Positions 8,883-18,826 of a stretch of 64,000 nt of DNA are shown one piece after another. The number at the start of each line of letters is the position of its first letter. Position 1 is the first letter of the stretch. Source of the DNA: Alphaproteobacteria bacterium (GTDB lineage: Bacteria > Pseudomonadota > Alphaproteobacteria > Micavibrionales > Micavibrionaceae); contig JAACQG010000008.1 in assembly GCA_009995045.1 (NCBI GenBank), forward strand, positions 83,126-147,125, given 5' to 3'. The notes beneath the pieces were generated by a model. It saw nothing but the letters and a program-made list of their open reading frames with translations. It ran no database searches and was not told where the DNA came from. The position numbers and the translations under genes are program-made.

Positions 8883-9996
8883 AAAGCGGATCAATATTTT
8901 GGGCGTTACGGGGTCAATTGGCCTGAGTACGGTAAAGATTGTCTTATCTGCCCCTGAATTATTTGATGTGCATGTTATTTCGGCGCACACACAAAAAGAC
9001 AAACTCCTTACTTTACAAAAGCAGCTTGGAGCAACGCATGCGATTTGTACGCATGATGAGGGCGGTTTTGATCGTCTTGATGATGTTTTGCATGAAGATG
9101 TGGATATTACGGTTTCGGCTATTACGGGCTTTGCGGGATTGCGTCCGTTATTGACGGCTATTCAATTTTCTAAGGCGGTTGGTATTGCCAATAAAGAGCC
9201 GTTGGTTGCCGCGGGGCCGCTTGTGATTTCGGCATGTCGTGCGCATGGTACCAAAATTTTGCCGATTGACAGTGAGCATAATGCGATTTTTCAGGTTTTT
9301 GACGAGGTGCAGCGCAGTGCAATTGAGCGTGTTATTTTAACTGCGTCTGGTGGGCCGTTTCGTGAATGGTCGTTGGAGCAGATGCGAAGCGCCACGCCAG
9401 CGCAGGCGGTTGCGCATCCGAATTGGTCAATGGGGCAGAAAATTTCTGTTGATAGTGCGAGCATGATGAACAAGGCGCTTGAGGTGATTGAGGCGCATTA
9501 TTTGTTTGATATGCCGTCTGATCAGATTGATGTCCTTGTGCATCCGCAATCTGTTGTGCATTCGATGGTTGAATATGCGGATGGTTCGGTTTTATCCCAG
9601 ATGGGGGCGAGTGATATGTGTACGCCTATTGCGTATGCGCTTGGATGGCCTGATCGGATTTCTACGCCGGGGGCGCGGCTTGATTTGTCTAAGATGAGCG
9701 CGTTGACGTTTGAGCCGCTTGATGATGAAAAATTTCCAGCTGTACGTCTTTCCAAAAACTGCATTGATGCGGGGGCGGTTGCGTGTATTATTATGAATGC
9801 GGCGAATGAGGTTGCTGTGGATGCTTTTTTAAAAGAGCAAATCGGTTTTCTTGATATCGTGCAGTGTGTGGAGCATAGTCTTGATGCGTTTGATTCTCAG
9901 ACAAAAAGCATTGATAAAGATGCGCGGTTAGAGGATATTGAGGCGTTGGATATGGATATCCGGCGTATTGCCTCTAAGTATATTGAAACAATTTAA
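8875..9996 (+). CDS. dxr: 1-deoxy-D-xylulose 5-phosphate reductoisomerase
   Basis: NADPH-dependent second step of the MEP isoprenoid pathway. 373 residues from MGKKRINILGVTGSIGLSTV; an ATG two codons earlier (8869) is also possible, both overlapping the cdsA end. Seen: dinucleotide-binding GVTGSIG, ANKEPLVAAG, and the metal/substrate region DSEHNAIFQ; SASMMNKALEVIEAHYLF further on. Pathway partner ispDF is also in this window. Upstream in-frame ATG at 8800 would read through cdsA code and is rejected. Confidence 0.96.
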   Translation: MGKKRINILGVTGSIGLSTVKIVLSAPELFDVHVISAHTQKDKLLTLQKQLGATHAICTHDEGGFDRLDDVLHEDVDITVSAITGFAGLRPLLTAIQFSKAVGIANKEPLVAAGPLVISACRAHGTKILPIDSEHNAIFQVFDEVQRSAIERVILTASGGPFREWSLEQMRSATPAQAVAHPNWSMGQKISVDSASMMNKALEVIEAHYLFDMPSDQIDVLVHPQSVVHSMVEYADGSVLSQMGASDMCTPIAYALGWPDRISTPGARLDLSKMSALTFEPLDDEKFPAVRLSKNCIDAGAVACIIMNAANEVAVDAFLKEQIGFLDIVQCVEHSLDAFDSQTKSIDKDARLEDIEALDMDIRRIASKYIETI

Positions 9997-10018
9997 TGAA
10001 CCAAAAGAGTACGTATTC

Positions 10019-11407
10019 ATGAACATTTTCGAAATTTTCCAAATGGTTGGCCAGAATGTATGGCTTTATGGTGGATCATTCGTCCTTATTTTAAGCCTTT
10101 TGGTTTTTGTGCATGAGTGGGGCCATTACATTGTTGCGCGCATGTGCGGCGTAAAGGTTGAGGCGTTTTCCATTGGTTTCGGGAAAGAGATTTTCGGGAT
10201 TAATGACAAGAATGGGACACGTTGGAAATTCTCACTGATCCCGCTTGGTGGGTATGTGAAGTTGTTTGGTGATACCGATCCGGCGAGCGCAGGCAGCACC
10301 GATGAAGTTGCTGAAGGTGAGGAAAAACCGCGTCCGATGACGGAAGCTGAACGTAAGCAGGCATTCTTTGCAAAGCCAGTGTGGCAGCGTGCTTTGGTTG
10401 TGGTTGCGGGGCCTGCGATTAACTATATTTTTGCCATTATTATTCTTGCGGGATTGTTCACGTTTAATGGTCAGCCTGTTACCCCGCCAAGTGCGGCGGC
10501 TGTCGTTCAGGGATCTTCTGCGGATGCTAGCGGGTTTCAGCCACATGATATCGTGATTACGATTGATGGTAAAAAGATTCATGATTTTGCGGATGTTCGT
10601 CGTGAGATGATGATTGCACTTGATACGCCGCGTACATTTCTTGTTGAGCGTGATGGTGAGAGATTTGAAGTCGAGGCAACACCAGAGAGGGTAACGGTCG
10701 AAGATCGTTTTGGTTTCCCGCACAGTAAAGGCGTTCTCGGTTTGATTAGTCCGCGTAATGCTGTTGATATATCAAATATTACGAATGTTGATGGTGTTGT
10801 TTTTGAGAAGGGCGATACCGCCGGGATTGCAGCAGCTTTGCGTGAGCGTTTGGGGCGTTCTTTTCCTATTACGATGCCGCTTGGCGATGAGGATCAGGTT
10901 TTATTTGTTAATCCGGTGGCGGAGAATAATCAGAGTCTTGGCAGTGAAGATGACCTTGAGGGGAATGTTTTGTTCTTATCGAATGGCGCGGCTAGTGATT
11001 TTGCTAAATTCCCTGTTCATGTTGCCTTTGCTGAGGCGGTTAAAGAAAGTTGGGTTATTACGCGTGGCACTTTAGAGGCGCTTGGCCAGATGGTTGTGGG
11101 CACGCGTTCCGCAACTGAATTGGGCGGTATTATTCGTATTGGCGCACTTGCCGGGGATATGGCTCAACAGGGTATTATTGCACTAATCTTGTTTACTGCG
11201 CTGCTTTCTATCAATCTTGGTTTCATTAATTTGCTACCGATCCCGTTGCTTGATGGTGGGCATTTGTTGTTTTATTTCTTTGAAGCGGTTCGTGGTAAGC
11301 CTATTCCTGAACAGGTGCAAGAATATGCATTCCGCGCGGGATTTGTGTTTTTGATCGCTTTGATGGTGTTTGCGAATTTGAACGATATATTGCAGTTGTT
11401 TTTATAA
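10019..11407 (+). CDS. rseP: RseP-type site-2 metalloprotease
   Basis: Intramembrane zinc protease (M50) that cleaves anti-sigma factors and remnant signal peptides in the inner membrane. 462 residues. The first membrane helix carries the zinc motif HEWGH; a PDZ domain lies near residues 150-260 (FQPHDIVITIDGKKIHDF); the C-terminal helix has the third ligand motif LLPIPLLDGGHLL. AAGAG precedes the ATG; the ORF extends upstream into dxr but those residues are not family-like. Lies in the common dxr-rseP-bamA-skp-lpxD order. An insert of about 80 residues after the PDZ region (around 250-340) makes it somewhat longer than many homologues. Confidence 0.95.
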   Translation: MNIFEIFQMVGQNVWLYGGSFVLILSLLVFVHEWGHYIVARMCGVKVEAFSIGFGKEIFGINDKNGTRWKFSLIPLGGYVKLFGDTDPASAGSTDEVAEGEEKPRPMTEAERKQAFFAKPVWQRALVVVAGPAINYIFAIIILAGLFTFNGQPVTPPSAAAVVQGSSADASGFQPHDIVITIDGKKIHDFADVRREMMIALDTPRTFLVERDGERFEVEATPERVTVEDRFGFPHSKGVLGLISPRNAVDISNITNVDGVVFEKGDTAGIAAALRERLGRSFPITMPLGDEDQVLFVNPVAENNQSLGSEDDLEGNVLFLSNGAASDFAKFPVHVAFAEAVKESWVITRGTLEALGQMVVGTRSATELGGIIRIGALAGDMAQQGIIALILFTALLSINLGFINLLPIPLLDGGHLLFYFFEAVRGKPIPEQVQEYAFRAGFVFLIALMVFANLNDILQLFL

Positions 11408-11536
11408 GCCATCTATTTTTGTGTCTCGCTATTGTGGCGGGGTGTGAATGTTGGTAAGTTGATTGGGTGAAAATTCTTTACTTCGCGTATGCTTCATGCT
11501 CATATTTCAGCCGAACTTTAAAAATAGCGATACATC

Positions 11537-13813
11537 ATGATTTTAAAACCAAAACACCATTTTAGCCGCGTTTTCATTTTTGCAATGACGATGCTCGTTT
11601 CTCTCCCCGTTATGGCGCAAGGCGTGCTGGAGCGTATTGAAATTCAGGGCGCTCAGCGGATCGAAAAATCGACCATCCTTTCTTATATTGATTTGCAGCC
11701 TGGTGACTCGGTTGATCGCGCGGCTTTAGATAGTGCGTTGAAGCGTTTGTTTGCCACTGGTTTGTTTGCGGATGTGGCGCTTCGTCAAAACGAGGGCACA
11801 TTAACAGTTGATGTTCAGGAAAACCCAATCATTAACGAGATTGCGTTTGAAGGAAATGAGCAAATTGAAGATGCTGAGCTTCAAGGTGAAATTCAAATGC
11901 GTCAACGTCAGGTGTTTACGCGTACAAAGGTACAATCGGATGTTTCTCGCCTTTACCAAGTCTATCGTCGTAATGGTCGTTTTTCTGTCAATATTGAGCC
12001 GAAGGTTATTAAGCTAGATCAGAATCGTGTGAATTTGGTTTTTGAAATTACTGAAGGTGATGTGACGAAGGTTGAATCTATTCGTTTTGTTGGGAATAAG
12101 AAATTTGACGATGATCGCTTGCGCAGTGAAATTTCTACAAAAGAAGATGTTTGGTATCGTTTCTTGAATTCGGATGATCGGTATGATCCTGACCGTCTTG
12201 AGTTTGATAAAGAATTGTTACGCCGTTTCTATCTTTCACAGGGATATGCTGATTTCAATCTTGTGAATGCATCGGCCGAATTGTCGAATGAGCGTGATCG
12301 TTTTTTCCTTACCTTTACCGTTGATGAAGGTGCGCGTTATAAGGTTGGTAAAGTTGATCTTTCAACGGAGCTTCGTAATTTTGATCCTGAGGTTCTTCGT
12401 GATGATATCAATGTTCAGCAAGGCGATTGGTATAATGCCGATTATGTAACGGAGAGCGTTGATCGTTTGACTGATGCACTTGGTGATTTACAATATGCGT
12501 TTGCTGATGTTCGCCCCAATATTGAGCGTAATCGCGAATCGAAGACTGTTGATATTTCTTTTAATATTGGTGAATCTCCGCGTGTTTTCGTTGAACGCAT
12601 TAATGTGAACGGGAATTTGCGTACGCTTGATAAGGTTGTTCGTCGTGAGTTTTTGCTTGTTGAAGGCGACCCGTTCAATAAATCTAAGTTGGCGCGTTCT
12701 GAACAGCGTATTCGTAATCTTGATTTCTTTGATACTGTTAATGTATCTGTTGAGCCAGGATCGGCGCCTGATAAAACTGTGATTAACGTTGATGTTACCG
12801 AAAAATCCACGGGTGAGATTTCGATTGGGGCAGGGTTCTCGACCAGTGATGGGCCGTTGGCTGATTTCAGAATTACCGAGCGTAACTTGCTTGGTAAGGG
12901 ACAGAACTTAACACTTGCGACATTGGTTGCGGGTGAGCGTAGTCAGGTTGATTTATCATTCACCGAGCCACATTTCCTTAATCGTGATTTATCGGCTGGT
13001 ATGGATTTGTTCCATGTTGAGCGTGATTTCCAAGATGAGAGTTCATACGATCAACGTCGTACTGGTGCTGCGGTTCGTATGGGTTATCCGCTATCTGAGC
13101 GTTGGCGTCAGAATTTCCGTTATCGTTTTGAGCGGAATGAAATCACCGATGTTGATGGCAGTGCGTCTCGCTTTATTCGGGATCAAGAAGGTACGCGTGA
13201 TACATCTGCATTTTCTCAACGTCTTACATATGATAATCGCGACAGCATTATTTTCCCGACATCGGGCATGTTGTATTGGCTTGATGCAGAAGTTGCTGGA
13301 CTTGCGGGGGATGCTAAATATGTATCTGGGAAAACTGGAGCTAATTACTATTATCCAATCCTAGACAATGTGATATTTAACGTTCTTGGTGAGGTCGGTG
13401 CTATCGAGGGATATGGCGATGAGGATGTTCGTATTAATGAGCGTTTCTATCTTGGTGGTTCTACGCTTCGTGGTTTTGCGGATGGTGGAGTTGGCCCGCG
13501 TGACGGCAATACTGATGACTCGCTTGGTGGTAACTTGTTTTACCGTGGTAGTGTTGAAACATCATTCCCTATTGGTCTTCCTGAAGAGTTAGGTATTCTT
13601 GGTCATGTGTTTAGTGATTTTGGTACGCTTTACGATCTCGATGAAACTGGTTCTGAAATACAAGATGAGAGCAGTATTCGTGTGAGTGCCGGTCTTGGTG
13701 TTTCATGGCGTTCTCCGTTTGGCCCTGTGCGTGTTGATGTTGCGATGCCTTTGGCTGATGAAGAGTTTGATGAAGACGAGGTTTTGCGCTTTAATTTCGG
13801 AACACGTTTCTAG
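11537..13813 (+). CDS. bamA: Outer membrane protein assembly factor BamA
   Basis: Core of the BAM complex that inserts beta-barrel proteins. 758 residues: signal peptide (hydrophobic stretch ending VMAQG), five POTRA repeats to about residue 405, then an Omp85 16-strand barrel. The conserved barrel loop-6 motif appears as STLRGFADGGVGPR, and the protein ends with an aromatic residue (FGTRF), as expected of a barrel protein. The 129-base gap after rseP holds no convincing terminator; a separate promoter is likely but I could not place it firmly. Skp follows 36 bases later. Confidence 0.97.
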   Translation: MILKPKHHFSRVFIFAMTMLVSLPVMAQGVLERIEIQGAQRIEKSTILSYIDLQPGDSVDRAALDSALKRLFATGLFADVALRQNEGTLTVDVQENPIINEIAFEGNEQIEDAELQGEIQMRQRQVFTRTKVQSDVSRLYQVYRRNGRFSVNIEPKVIKLDQNRVNLVFEITEGDVTKVESIRFVGNKKFDDDRLRSEISTKEDVWYRFLNSDDRYDPDRLEFDKELLRRFYLSQGYADFNLVNASAELSNERDRFFLTFTVDEGARYKVGKVDLSTELRNFDPEVLRDDINVQQGDWYNADYVTESVDRLTDALGDLQYAFADVRPNIERNRESKTVDISFNIGESPRVFVERINVNGNLRTLDKVVRREFLLVEGDPFNKSKLARSEQRIRNLDFFDTVNVSVEPGSAPDKTVINVDVTEKSTGEISIGAGFSTSDGPLADFRITERNLLGKGQNLTLATLVAGERSQVDLSFTEPHFLNRDLSAGMDLFHVERDFQDESSYDQRRTGAAVRMGYPLSERWRQNFRYRFERNEITDVDGSASRFIRDQEGTRDTSAFSQRLTYDNRDSIIFPTSGMLYWLDAEVAGLAGDAKYVSGKTGANYYYPILDNVIFNVLGEVGAIEGYGDEDVRINERFYLGGSTLRGFADGGVGPRDGNTDDSLGGNLFYRGSVETSFPIGLPEELGILGHVFSDFGTLYDLDETGSEIQDESSIRVSAGLGVSWRSPFGPVRVDVAMPLADEEFDEDEVLRFNFGTRF

Positions 13814-13849
13814 TCATTTGATTAATTAAAACAATTAGAGAGTATTATT

Positions 13850-14404
13850 GTGAAGTATCTGCTTACCCCTTTGTTTGTTGTTTCTGTTTTTGCATTGAGT
13901 GTTTTTGGTTTTCAACCTTTGGCGCATGCGCAAGCGGAACTTTCTATTGCGATTGTTGATGTGGAGAAGGTTCTTAACGATTCTGACGCGGCAAAGGCGC
14001 TGAACAAAAAACGTGCGGATGCGCGTGAGGCGTTTTTAACGAAGCTGTCCAAGGATGAAGAAACTCTGCGTTCCGAAGGTAAGGCGTTGTTTGAAAAACG
14101 TAAAGAATTAAGCGAAGAAGAGTTTGCCAAGCAACAGCGTGCTTACCAAGAAAAATTGGCAGGTATGAGCAAATTAACACAGCAAAATCGTCGTGCGTTT
14201 GAGCTTGCATCTAATGTCGCGTTGCAGGAATTGCAAACTGAATTGACTAAAGCGGTTCAGAGTATTGCGAGTGACAAGGGTTATACGCTTATTCTTTCTA
14301 ATCGTAATGTTATCGTTGGTGCAAAATCATTGGATATTACCGACGAAACCATAAAGCAGATGAATGCACAGAAGATCAAAATTCCTTTTAATGTTAAGAA
14401 ATAG
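13850..14404 (+). CDS. skp: Skp/OmpH-family periplasmic chaperone
   Basis: Holds unfolded outer-membrane proteins on their way to BamA. 184 residues, starting with GTG (TTAGAGAG upstream). Signal peptide ending AHAQA; the mature start ELSIAIVDVEKVL is typical, followed by a long charged alpha-helical coiled coil (about residues 50-125) and a C-terminal strand region ending in lysines. Lies between bamA and lpxD, its usual place. Confidence 0.92.
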   Translation: MKYLLTPLFVVSVFALSVFGFQPLAHAQAELSIAIVDVEKVLNDSDAAKALNKKRADAREAFLTKLSKDEETLRSEGKALFEKRKELSEEEFAKQQRAYQEKLAGMSKLTQQNRRAFELASNVALQELQTELTKAVQSIASDKGYTLILSNRNVIVGAKSLDITDETIKQMNAQKIKIPFNVKK

Positions 14405-14418
14405 AGTGGAGTTTTACG

Positions 14419-15432
14419 ATGCCTGACACTCAATTTTTTCATCGTAGTCGTGCCTTCACACTTTCTGAAATCGCTGCATTGACCGGCTCGGTTATTGCGG
14501 ATGGTTTTGACAGTGACATGGTTGTTGAAAATGTTTCGCCCCTTGATGTGGCGACATGGACAGATCTTAGTTTCCTCGATAATGTGAAATATAAGGACCA
14601 GTTTAAAGAGACTAAAGCTGGGGCGTGTTTTGTTCATCGAGATATGGTTGATATTGCCCCCGAAGATGTCGCACTTTTGATTAGCCCAACGCCCTATAAA
14701 TCTTATGCGTTGGCGGCGCAGGCATTTTACCCGCAAGATGCGTTTGAACCTCAAATTTCTGAACACGCATTCATTCACTCAGATGCAAAGATTGGTCAAG
14801 GTTGCCGCATTGATGCAGGCGCAATTATTGCATCTGGTGCTGTGATTGGAGATAATGGCTGGGTTGAGGCTGGTGCGCATATTGATGAGAATGTTACGAT
14901 TGGAGCGCGTTGTCGTATTGGAAGCAATGCGAGCCTATCGCATGCGGTTCTTGATGATCATGTGCGCTTATATCCCGGGGTTCGTGTTGGGCAAGATGGA
15001 TTCGGCTTTGCTATTGATCCTTCGGGATATGTTAAAGTTCCACAGCTTGGTCGTGTTTTGATTGGTTCGCATGTTGAGATCGGTGCAAATACCACGATTG
15101 ATAGAGGCGCGGGTCCTGATACCGTGATTGGGCAAGGCACGTGGATTGATAACCTCGTGCAAATTGGTCATAACGTTAAAATCGGCAAGGGCTGCGTGAT
15201 CGTCGCGCAGGTCGGTATATCGGGGAGCACCGTCATTGATGATTATGTCGTGATCGGCGGTCAAGTCGGTATTGCCGGGCATCTCCATATTGGAAGTGGT
15301 GTGCGCATTGCGGCGCAATCTGGGGTTATGAAGAATATTCCGGCGGGGCAGGAAATGATGGGGTCTCCTGCTATGCCAATCAAGGATCATATGCGGCAAA
15401 TTATTGCATTGAAACGCTTGGCGAAACGTTAA
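14419..15432 (+). CDS. lpxD: UDP-3-O-acylglucosamine N-acyltransferase
   Basis: Third step of lipid A synthesis, adding the N-linked acyl chain. 337 residues: an N-terminal uridine-binding domain (FTLSEIAALTGSVI, then VSPLDVATWTDLSFLDN) and a left-handed beta helix of hexapeptide repeats from about residue 110. The catalytic histidine region is WIDNLVQIGHNVKIGKGC. Fourteen bases after skp, in line with fabZ-lpxA-lpxI-lpxB. Confidence 0.96.
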   Translation: MPDTQFFHRSRAFTLSEIAALTGSVIADGFDSDMVVENVSPLDVATWTDLSFLDNVKYKDQFKETKAGACFVHRDMVDIAPEDVALLISPTPYKSYALAAQAFYPQDAFEPQISEHAFIHSDAKIGQGCRIDAGAIIASGAVIGDNGWVEAGAHIDENVTIGARCRIGSNASLSHAVLDDHVRLYPGVRVGQDGFGFAIDPSGYVKVPQLGRVLIGSHVEIGANTTIDRGAGPDTVIGQGTWIDNLVQIGHNVKIGKGCVIVAQVGISGSTVIDDYVVIGGQVGIAGHLHIGSGVRIAAQSGVMKNIPAGQEMMGSPAMPIKDHMRQIIALKRLAKR

Positions 15433-15468
15433 TTTAAAAAGTGTATTACATAAAAAGAGAATTTGATT

Positions 15469-15924
15469 ATGAGCGAAGACAACACAACACAGATTGATAT
15501 TACACGGATCATGCAGATGATTCCGCATCGTTATCCTATTTTGCTTGTTGACCGTATTTTAGAAATTGATGCAGGTGAACGCGCGGTTGCGTTGAAAAAT
15601 GTGACGATGAATGAGCCACATTTTCAGGGGCATTTTCCGGGGCATCCGGTTATGCCAGGTGTTTTGATCGTCGAGGCAATGGCGCAGACCTCTGCGATTG
15701 TTTGCGTTGAGAGCCTTGGTGTGGCGGCCGAGGGTAAGGTTGTTTATTTCATGACCATTGATAACGCACGTTTTCGTAAACCAGTTACGCCGGGCGATAG
15801 TCTTATTATCGAGGTTACTAAAATTCGTTCGCGTGCGAATGTGTGGAAGTTTCAAGGCGTTGCGAAGGTCGGTGATCAGGTATGCGCGGAAGCCACATTC
15901 AGTGCGATGATTACTGATAAATAG
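15469..15924 (+). CDS. fabZ: (3R)-hydroxyacyl-ACP dehydratase
   Basis: Dehydrates beta-hydroxyacyl-ACP in fatty acid synthesis. 151 residues from the ATG at 15469 with AAGAGA upstream; a TTG two codons earlier is a possible but less likely start. The MIPHRYPILLVDRI strand and the catalytic His/Glu segment HFQGHFPGHPVMPGV are intact. It competes with LpxA for hydroxymyristoyl-ACP, so its place inside the lipid A cluster couples phospholipid and LPS supply. Confidence 0.97.
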   Translation: MSEDNTTQIDITRIMQMIPHRYPILLVDRILEIDAGERAVALKNVTMNEPHFQGHFPGHPVMPGVLIVEAMAQTSAIVCVESLGVAAEGKVVYFMTIDNARFRKPVTPGDSLIIEVTKIRSRANVWKFQGVAKVGDQVCAEATFSAMITDK

Positions 15925-15992
15925 TTTTTTTGTAACGCGCTGCAACAAAGCGTGAATTGCATGTTATCTGCAGGCTTGGTGTAATAATTTTT

Positions 15993-16790
15993 ATGACGAA
16001 TACAATTCATCCGACAGCGATTATTGAAGACGGTGCGCAAATTGGCGACAACGTTACTATTGGCCCTTATTGTGTGATTGGGGCAGATGTTGTTGTGTCT
16101 GATGGTGTGACATTGAAAAGTCATGTCGTGCTTGATGGCCGTACCACGATTGGGAAGGGTACGATTATATATCCTTTCGCATCTTTGGGCAGTGCGCCAC
16201 AGGATTTGAAATATGCGGGTGAGCCATCGACGCTTATCATCGGTGAGAATAATACAATTCGTGAGCATGTGACCATGAATCCCGGTACGGACGGTAATGG
16301 GCGCATGGAGACGCGCATAGGGAATAACTGTTTGTTTATGATGGCGTCTCATGTGGCGCATGATTGCGTTGTTGGTAATAACGTTATTTTGGCGAATAAT
16401 GCGACATTGGCGGGGCATGTTGTTGTTGGTGATTTTGCGATTATTGGTGGTTTGTCTGCGGTGCATCAGTTTGCGCGCATTGGTGAGCATGCGATGATTG
16501 GCGGGATGTCAGGCGTTGAAAACGATGTTATTCCTTATGGTCTTGTTAAGGGTGAGCGCGCCTCTTTGCATGGACTTAACATTATCGGCCTTAAGCGGCG
16601 CGGGTTTGATAATAGTGACGTACGTGCACTTCAAAATGCCTATAGCGATTTATTCTCTGATGAGGGAACGCTTGAGGCTCGTGTTGAGAAAGTTTCCAAC
16701 GATTATGCGGCGCAAGACAGCGTTTCAAAATTGATTGAATTTGCGCAAGGTAAATCCAAGATGCCGCTGTGCCAGCCTTCTAAAAAATGA
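15993..16790 (+). CDS. lpxA: UDP-N-acetylglucosamine O-acyltransferase
   Basis: First step of lipid A synthesis. 265 residues, nearly all left-handed beta helix; it begins MTNTIHPTAIIEDGAQIGDN and has the catalytic histidine in MMASHVAHDCVVGNN. The ORF could start at 15957, but the ATG at 15993 matches the family. There is no strong ribosome site. It overlaps lpxI by four bases (ATGA), a sign of translational coupling. Confidence 0.96.
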   Translation: MTNTIHPTAIIEDGAQIGDNVTIGPYCVIGADVVVSDGVTLKSHVVLDGRTTIGKGTIIYPFASLGSAPQDLKYAGEPSTLIIGENNTIREHVTMNPGTDGNGRMETRIGNNCLFMMASHVAHDCVVGNNVILANNATLAGHVVVGDFAIIGGLSAVHQFARIGEHAMIGGMSGVENDVIPYGLVKGERASLHGLNIIGLKRRGFDNSDVRALQNAYSDLFSDEGTLEARVEKVSNDYAAQDSVSKLIEFAQGKSKMPLCQPSKK

Positions 16791-17623
16791 CACATAAAAC
16801 GATCAAGACATTAGGGATTATTGCGGGCGGCGGTGTGTTGCCGCAAAGGCTTTCTGATGCTTGTCGTGCGCAAAATATTGATGTGTTTGTGGTTGGTTTT
16901 GAAGGGCAAACCGAAGATGCATTTTTGACGCAACAGGATCATATTCGTGCCAAATTGGGTCAAGTTGGTAAGATCATTAAAGCGTTTAAGTCGCGTGATA
17001 TTGACGATCTTGTGTTGATTGGATCCATTGAACGCCCCTCATTTTCAGAGCTTATCCCTGATTTGAAAGCTGCCAAGTTTTTGGCGAGTACAGGTTTAAA
17101 AGCGATGGGCGATAGTGATTTGCTTTCTGCCCTTCGCACGTTTCTAGAAAAAGAAGGGTTTGATGTGCATGGGGTGCAAGATTTTATGCCAGAGCTTTTA
17201 ACTCCCTTAGGGAATTTGACAAAGGCAAAGCCATCTCAGGGGGATATGGTTGATATTGCCCGCGGTGCGGAGATCTTGAATGACATGGCCGCGCTTGATA
17301 TCGGACAGGCCATTATAGTTCAAGAGGGGCTTGTGTTGGGTGTTGAGGCGATTGAGGGGACGAATGCGTTGATTGAGCGTTGCGGCGCTTTAAAGCGTAA
17401 AGGGCGCAAGGGCGTTCTGGTTAAGCTTTGTAAGGCGCAGCAAGATACCTCGCTTGATTTGCCCACGATTGGGGTGAAAACTATTCAAGCTATTCATCAG
17501 TCAGGGTTCGGCGGTGTTGCCGTTCATGCAGGAAAAAGTTTGATGAGTGATAAAGAAGCGCTTGTTTCTTTGGCCAATGCGCATAATCTTTATATTGTCG
17601 GGATTGATCCTGACTCCATTTAA
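16787..17623 (+). CDS. lpxI: UDP-2,3-diacylglucosamine diphosphatase LpxI
   Basis: Hydrolyses UDP-2,3-diacylglucosamine to lipid X; the form that replaces LpxH in most Alphaproteobacteria (DUF1009 family). 278 residues. Seen: N-terminal LGIIAGGGVLPQRLSDACR, the middle GDSDLLSALRTFLEKEGF segment, and a C-terminal domain with GVEAIEGTNALIERC and GVKTIQAIHQSGFGGVAVHAG. Coupled to lpxA by a four-base overlap and followed by lpxB after 15 bases. Confidence 0.95.
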   Translation: MTHKTIKTLGIIAGGGVLPQRLSDACRAQNIDVFVVGFEGQTEDAFLTQQDHIRAKLGQVGKIIKAFKSRDIDDLVLIGSIERPSFSELIPDLKAAKFLASTGLKAMGDSDLLSALRTFLEKEGFDVHGVQDFMPELLTPLGNLTKAKPSQGDMVDIARGAEILNDMAALDIGQAIIVQEGLVLGVEAIEGTNALIERCGALKRKGRKGVLVKLCKAQQDTSLDLPTIGVKTIQAIHQSGFGGVAVHAGKSLMSDKEALVSLANAHNLYIVGIDPDSI

Positions 17624-17638
17624 AACAGGGAATTCATT

Positions 17639-18808
17639 ATGGTTGTTATTGCGCCGAAAGTATTTTTGATTGCGGGCGAGGCTTCAGGCGATGTTCTTGG
17701 TTCACAATTGATGGAGTCTCTTAAAGCGTCTCAGGCGCAATTCATGGGGGTTGGCGGCCCTTTGATGGAAGAGCAGGGGCTTGATAGCCTTATGCCGATG
17801 CATGAGCTATGTGTGATGGGGATTTGGGAGGTTGTTGTTCAGCTTCCGCGCCTCATCAAGCTTATAAACGGTGTTGTTGAGGAGATAGAGCGCGCGCAAC
17901 CGGATATTGTCGTGACGATTGATCTTCCGGATTTTAATTTTCAGGTCGCTAAGCGTCTTAAAAAACGGGGTATTTATACGGGTAAGTTTGTCCATTATGT
18001 TGCGCCGAGTGTTTGGGCGTGGCGTCCTGGGCGCGCTAAGAAAATAGCACAATTTCTTGATGGTATCATGTGTCTGTTTCCGTTTGAGCCTGAGTATTTT
18101 GAAAAGCATGGTTTGCCTTCGAAATATGTGGGGCATCCGATTATCAGGCAGGATCATAAAAAAGAAAATATGGCTTTTCGTGAGGCTTATGACATTAAGG
18201 CGGATGATTTTGTTTTTGGTCTCTATTTGGGCAGCCGTGAATCTGAAATTAGTCGTCATAAGGATGTTTTCAAGGATGCGGTTAATTTCATTCTTGAGCA
18301 AAAGCCAGATGTACAAATTTTACTACCAACCCTTGAGGGGCTAGAGCTGGAAGCGTATCAGTCCATGCGCGGTTTGAATGTTACGCCGATTATTGTTTCG
18401 AATGCGAAGGATAAATGGGCGGCTATGCGTAATTGTGACCTTGCGATGGCGGTGTCTGGTACGGTTGGTTTAGAGCTTGCGTATATGAATGTCCCACATG
18501 TCATTGCTTATAAGACACATTTCCTTACCTTCCTTGCTGTGCGTTTGTTGGTGAAGGTGCGTTTTGCACATTTGGTGAATATATTGCTGGATAAGGCGGT
18601 TGTGCCGGAATTTCTTCAAAGCCAGTGTAAGTCGCTTTTGATCGCTGCGGAGCTTATGCGTCTTATTTCTGATCCTGCGGTTATGGCACAACAGAAAGTT
18701 GCGTTTCATGATGCGCGGCGAATTTTGAAAAAAGATGTTGCAGAAAACCCTGCAGCAAGCGCCGCAGGGTTCGTGTTGGATATTTTGAATAAACCTGATC
18801 AGCTGTAA
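17639..18808 (+). CDS. lpxB: Lipid-A-disaccharide synthase
   Basis: Glycosyltransferase (GT19) that joins lipid X and UDP-diacylglucosamine. 389 residues. N-terminal FLIAGEASGDVLGSQLM, then FVHYVAPSVWAWRPGRAKKI, and the C-terminal donor-binding AMAVSGTVGLELAYMNVPHV. Last gene of the forward run begun at rpsB. Its stop codon lies inside a short inverted repeat, CCTGAT/ATCAGG (18794-18813), and gltA converges 18 bases later. Confidence 0.96.
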   Translation: MVVIAPKVFLIAGEASGDVLGSQLMESLKASQAQFMGVGGPLMEEQGLDSLMPMHELCVMGIWEVVVQLPRLIKLINGVVEEIERAQPDIVVTIDLPDFNFQVAKRLKKRGIYTGKFVHYVAPSVWAWRPGRAKKIAQFLDGIMCLFPFEPEYFEKHGLPSKYVGHPIIRQDHKKENMAFREAYDIKADDFVFGLYLGSRESEISRHKDVFKDAVNFILEQKPDVQILLPTLEGLELEAYQSMRGLNVTPIIVSNAKDKWAAMRNCDLAMAVSGTVGLELAYMNVPHVIAYKTHFLTFLAVRLLVKVRFAHLVNILLDKAVVPEFLQSQCKSLLIAAELMRLISDPAVMAQQKVAFHDARRILKKDVAENPAASAAGFVLDILNKPDQL

Positions 18809-18826
18809 TCAGGCAATTCGAACGCG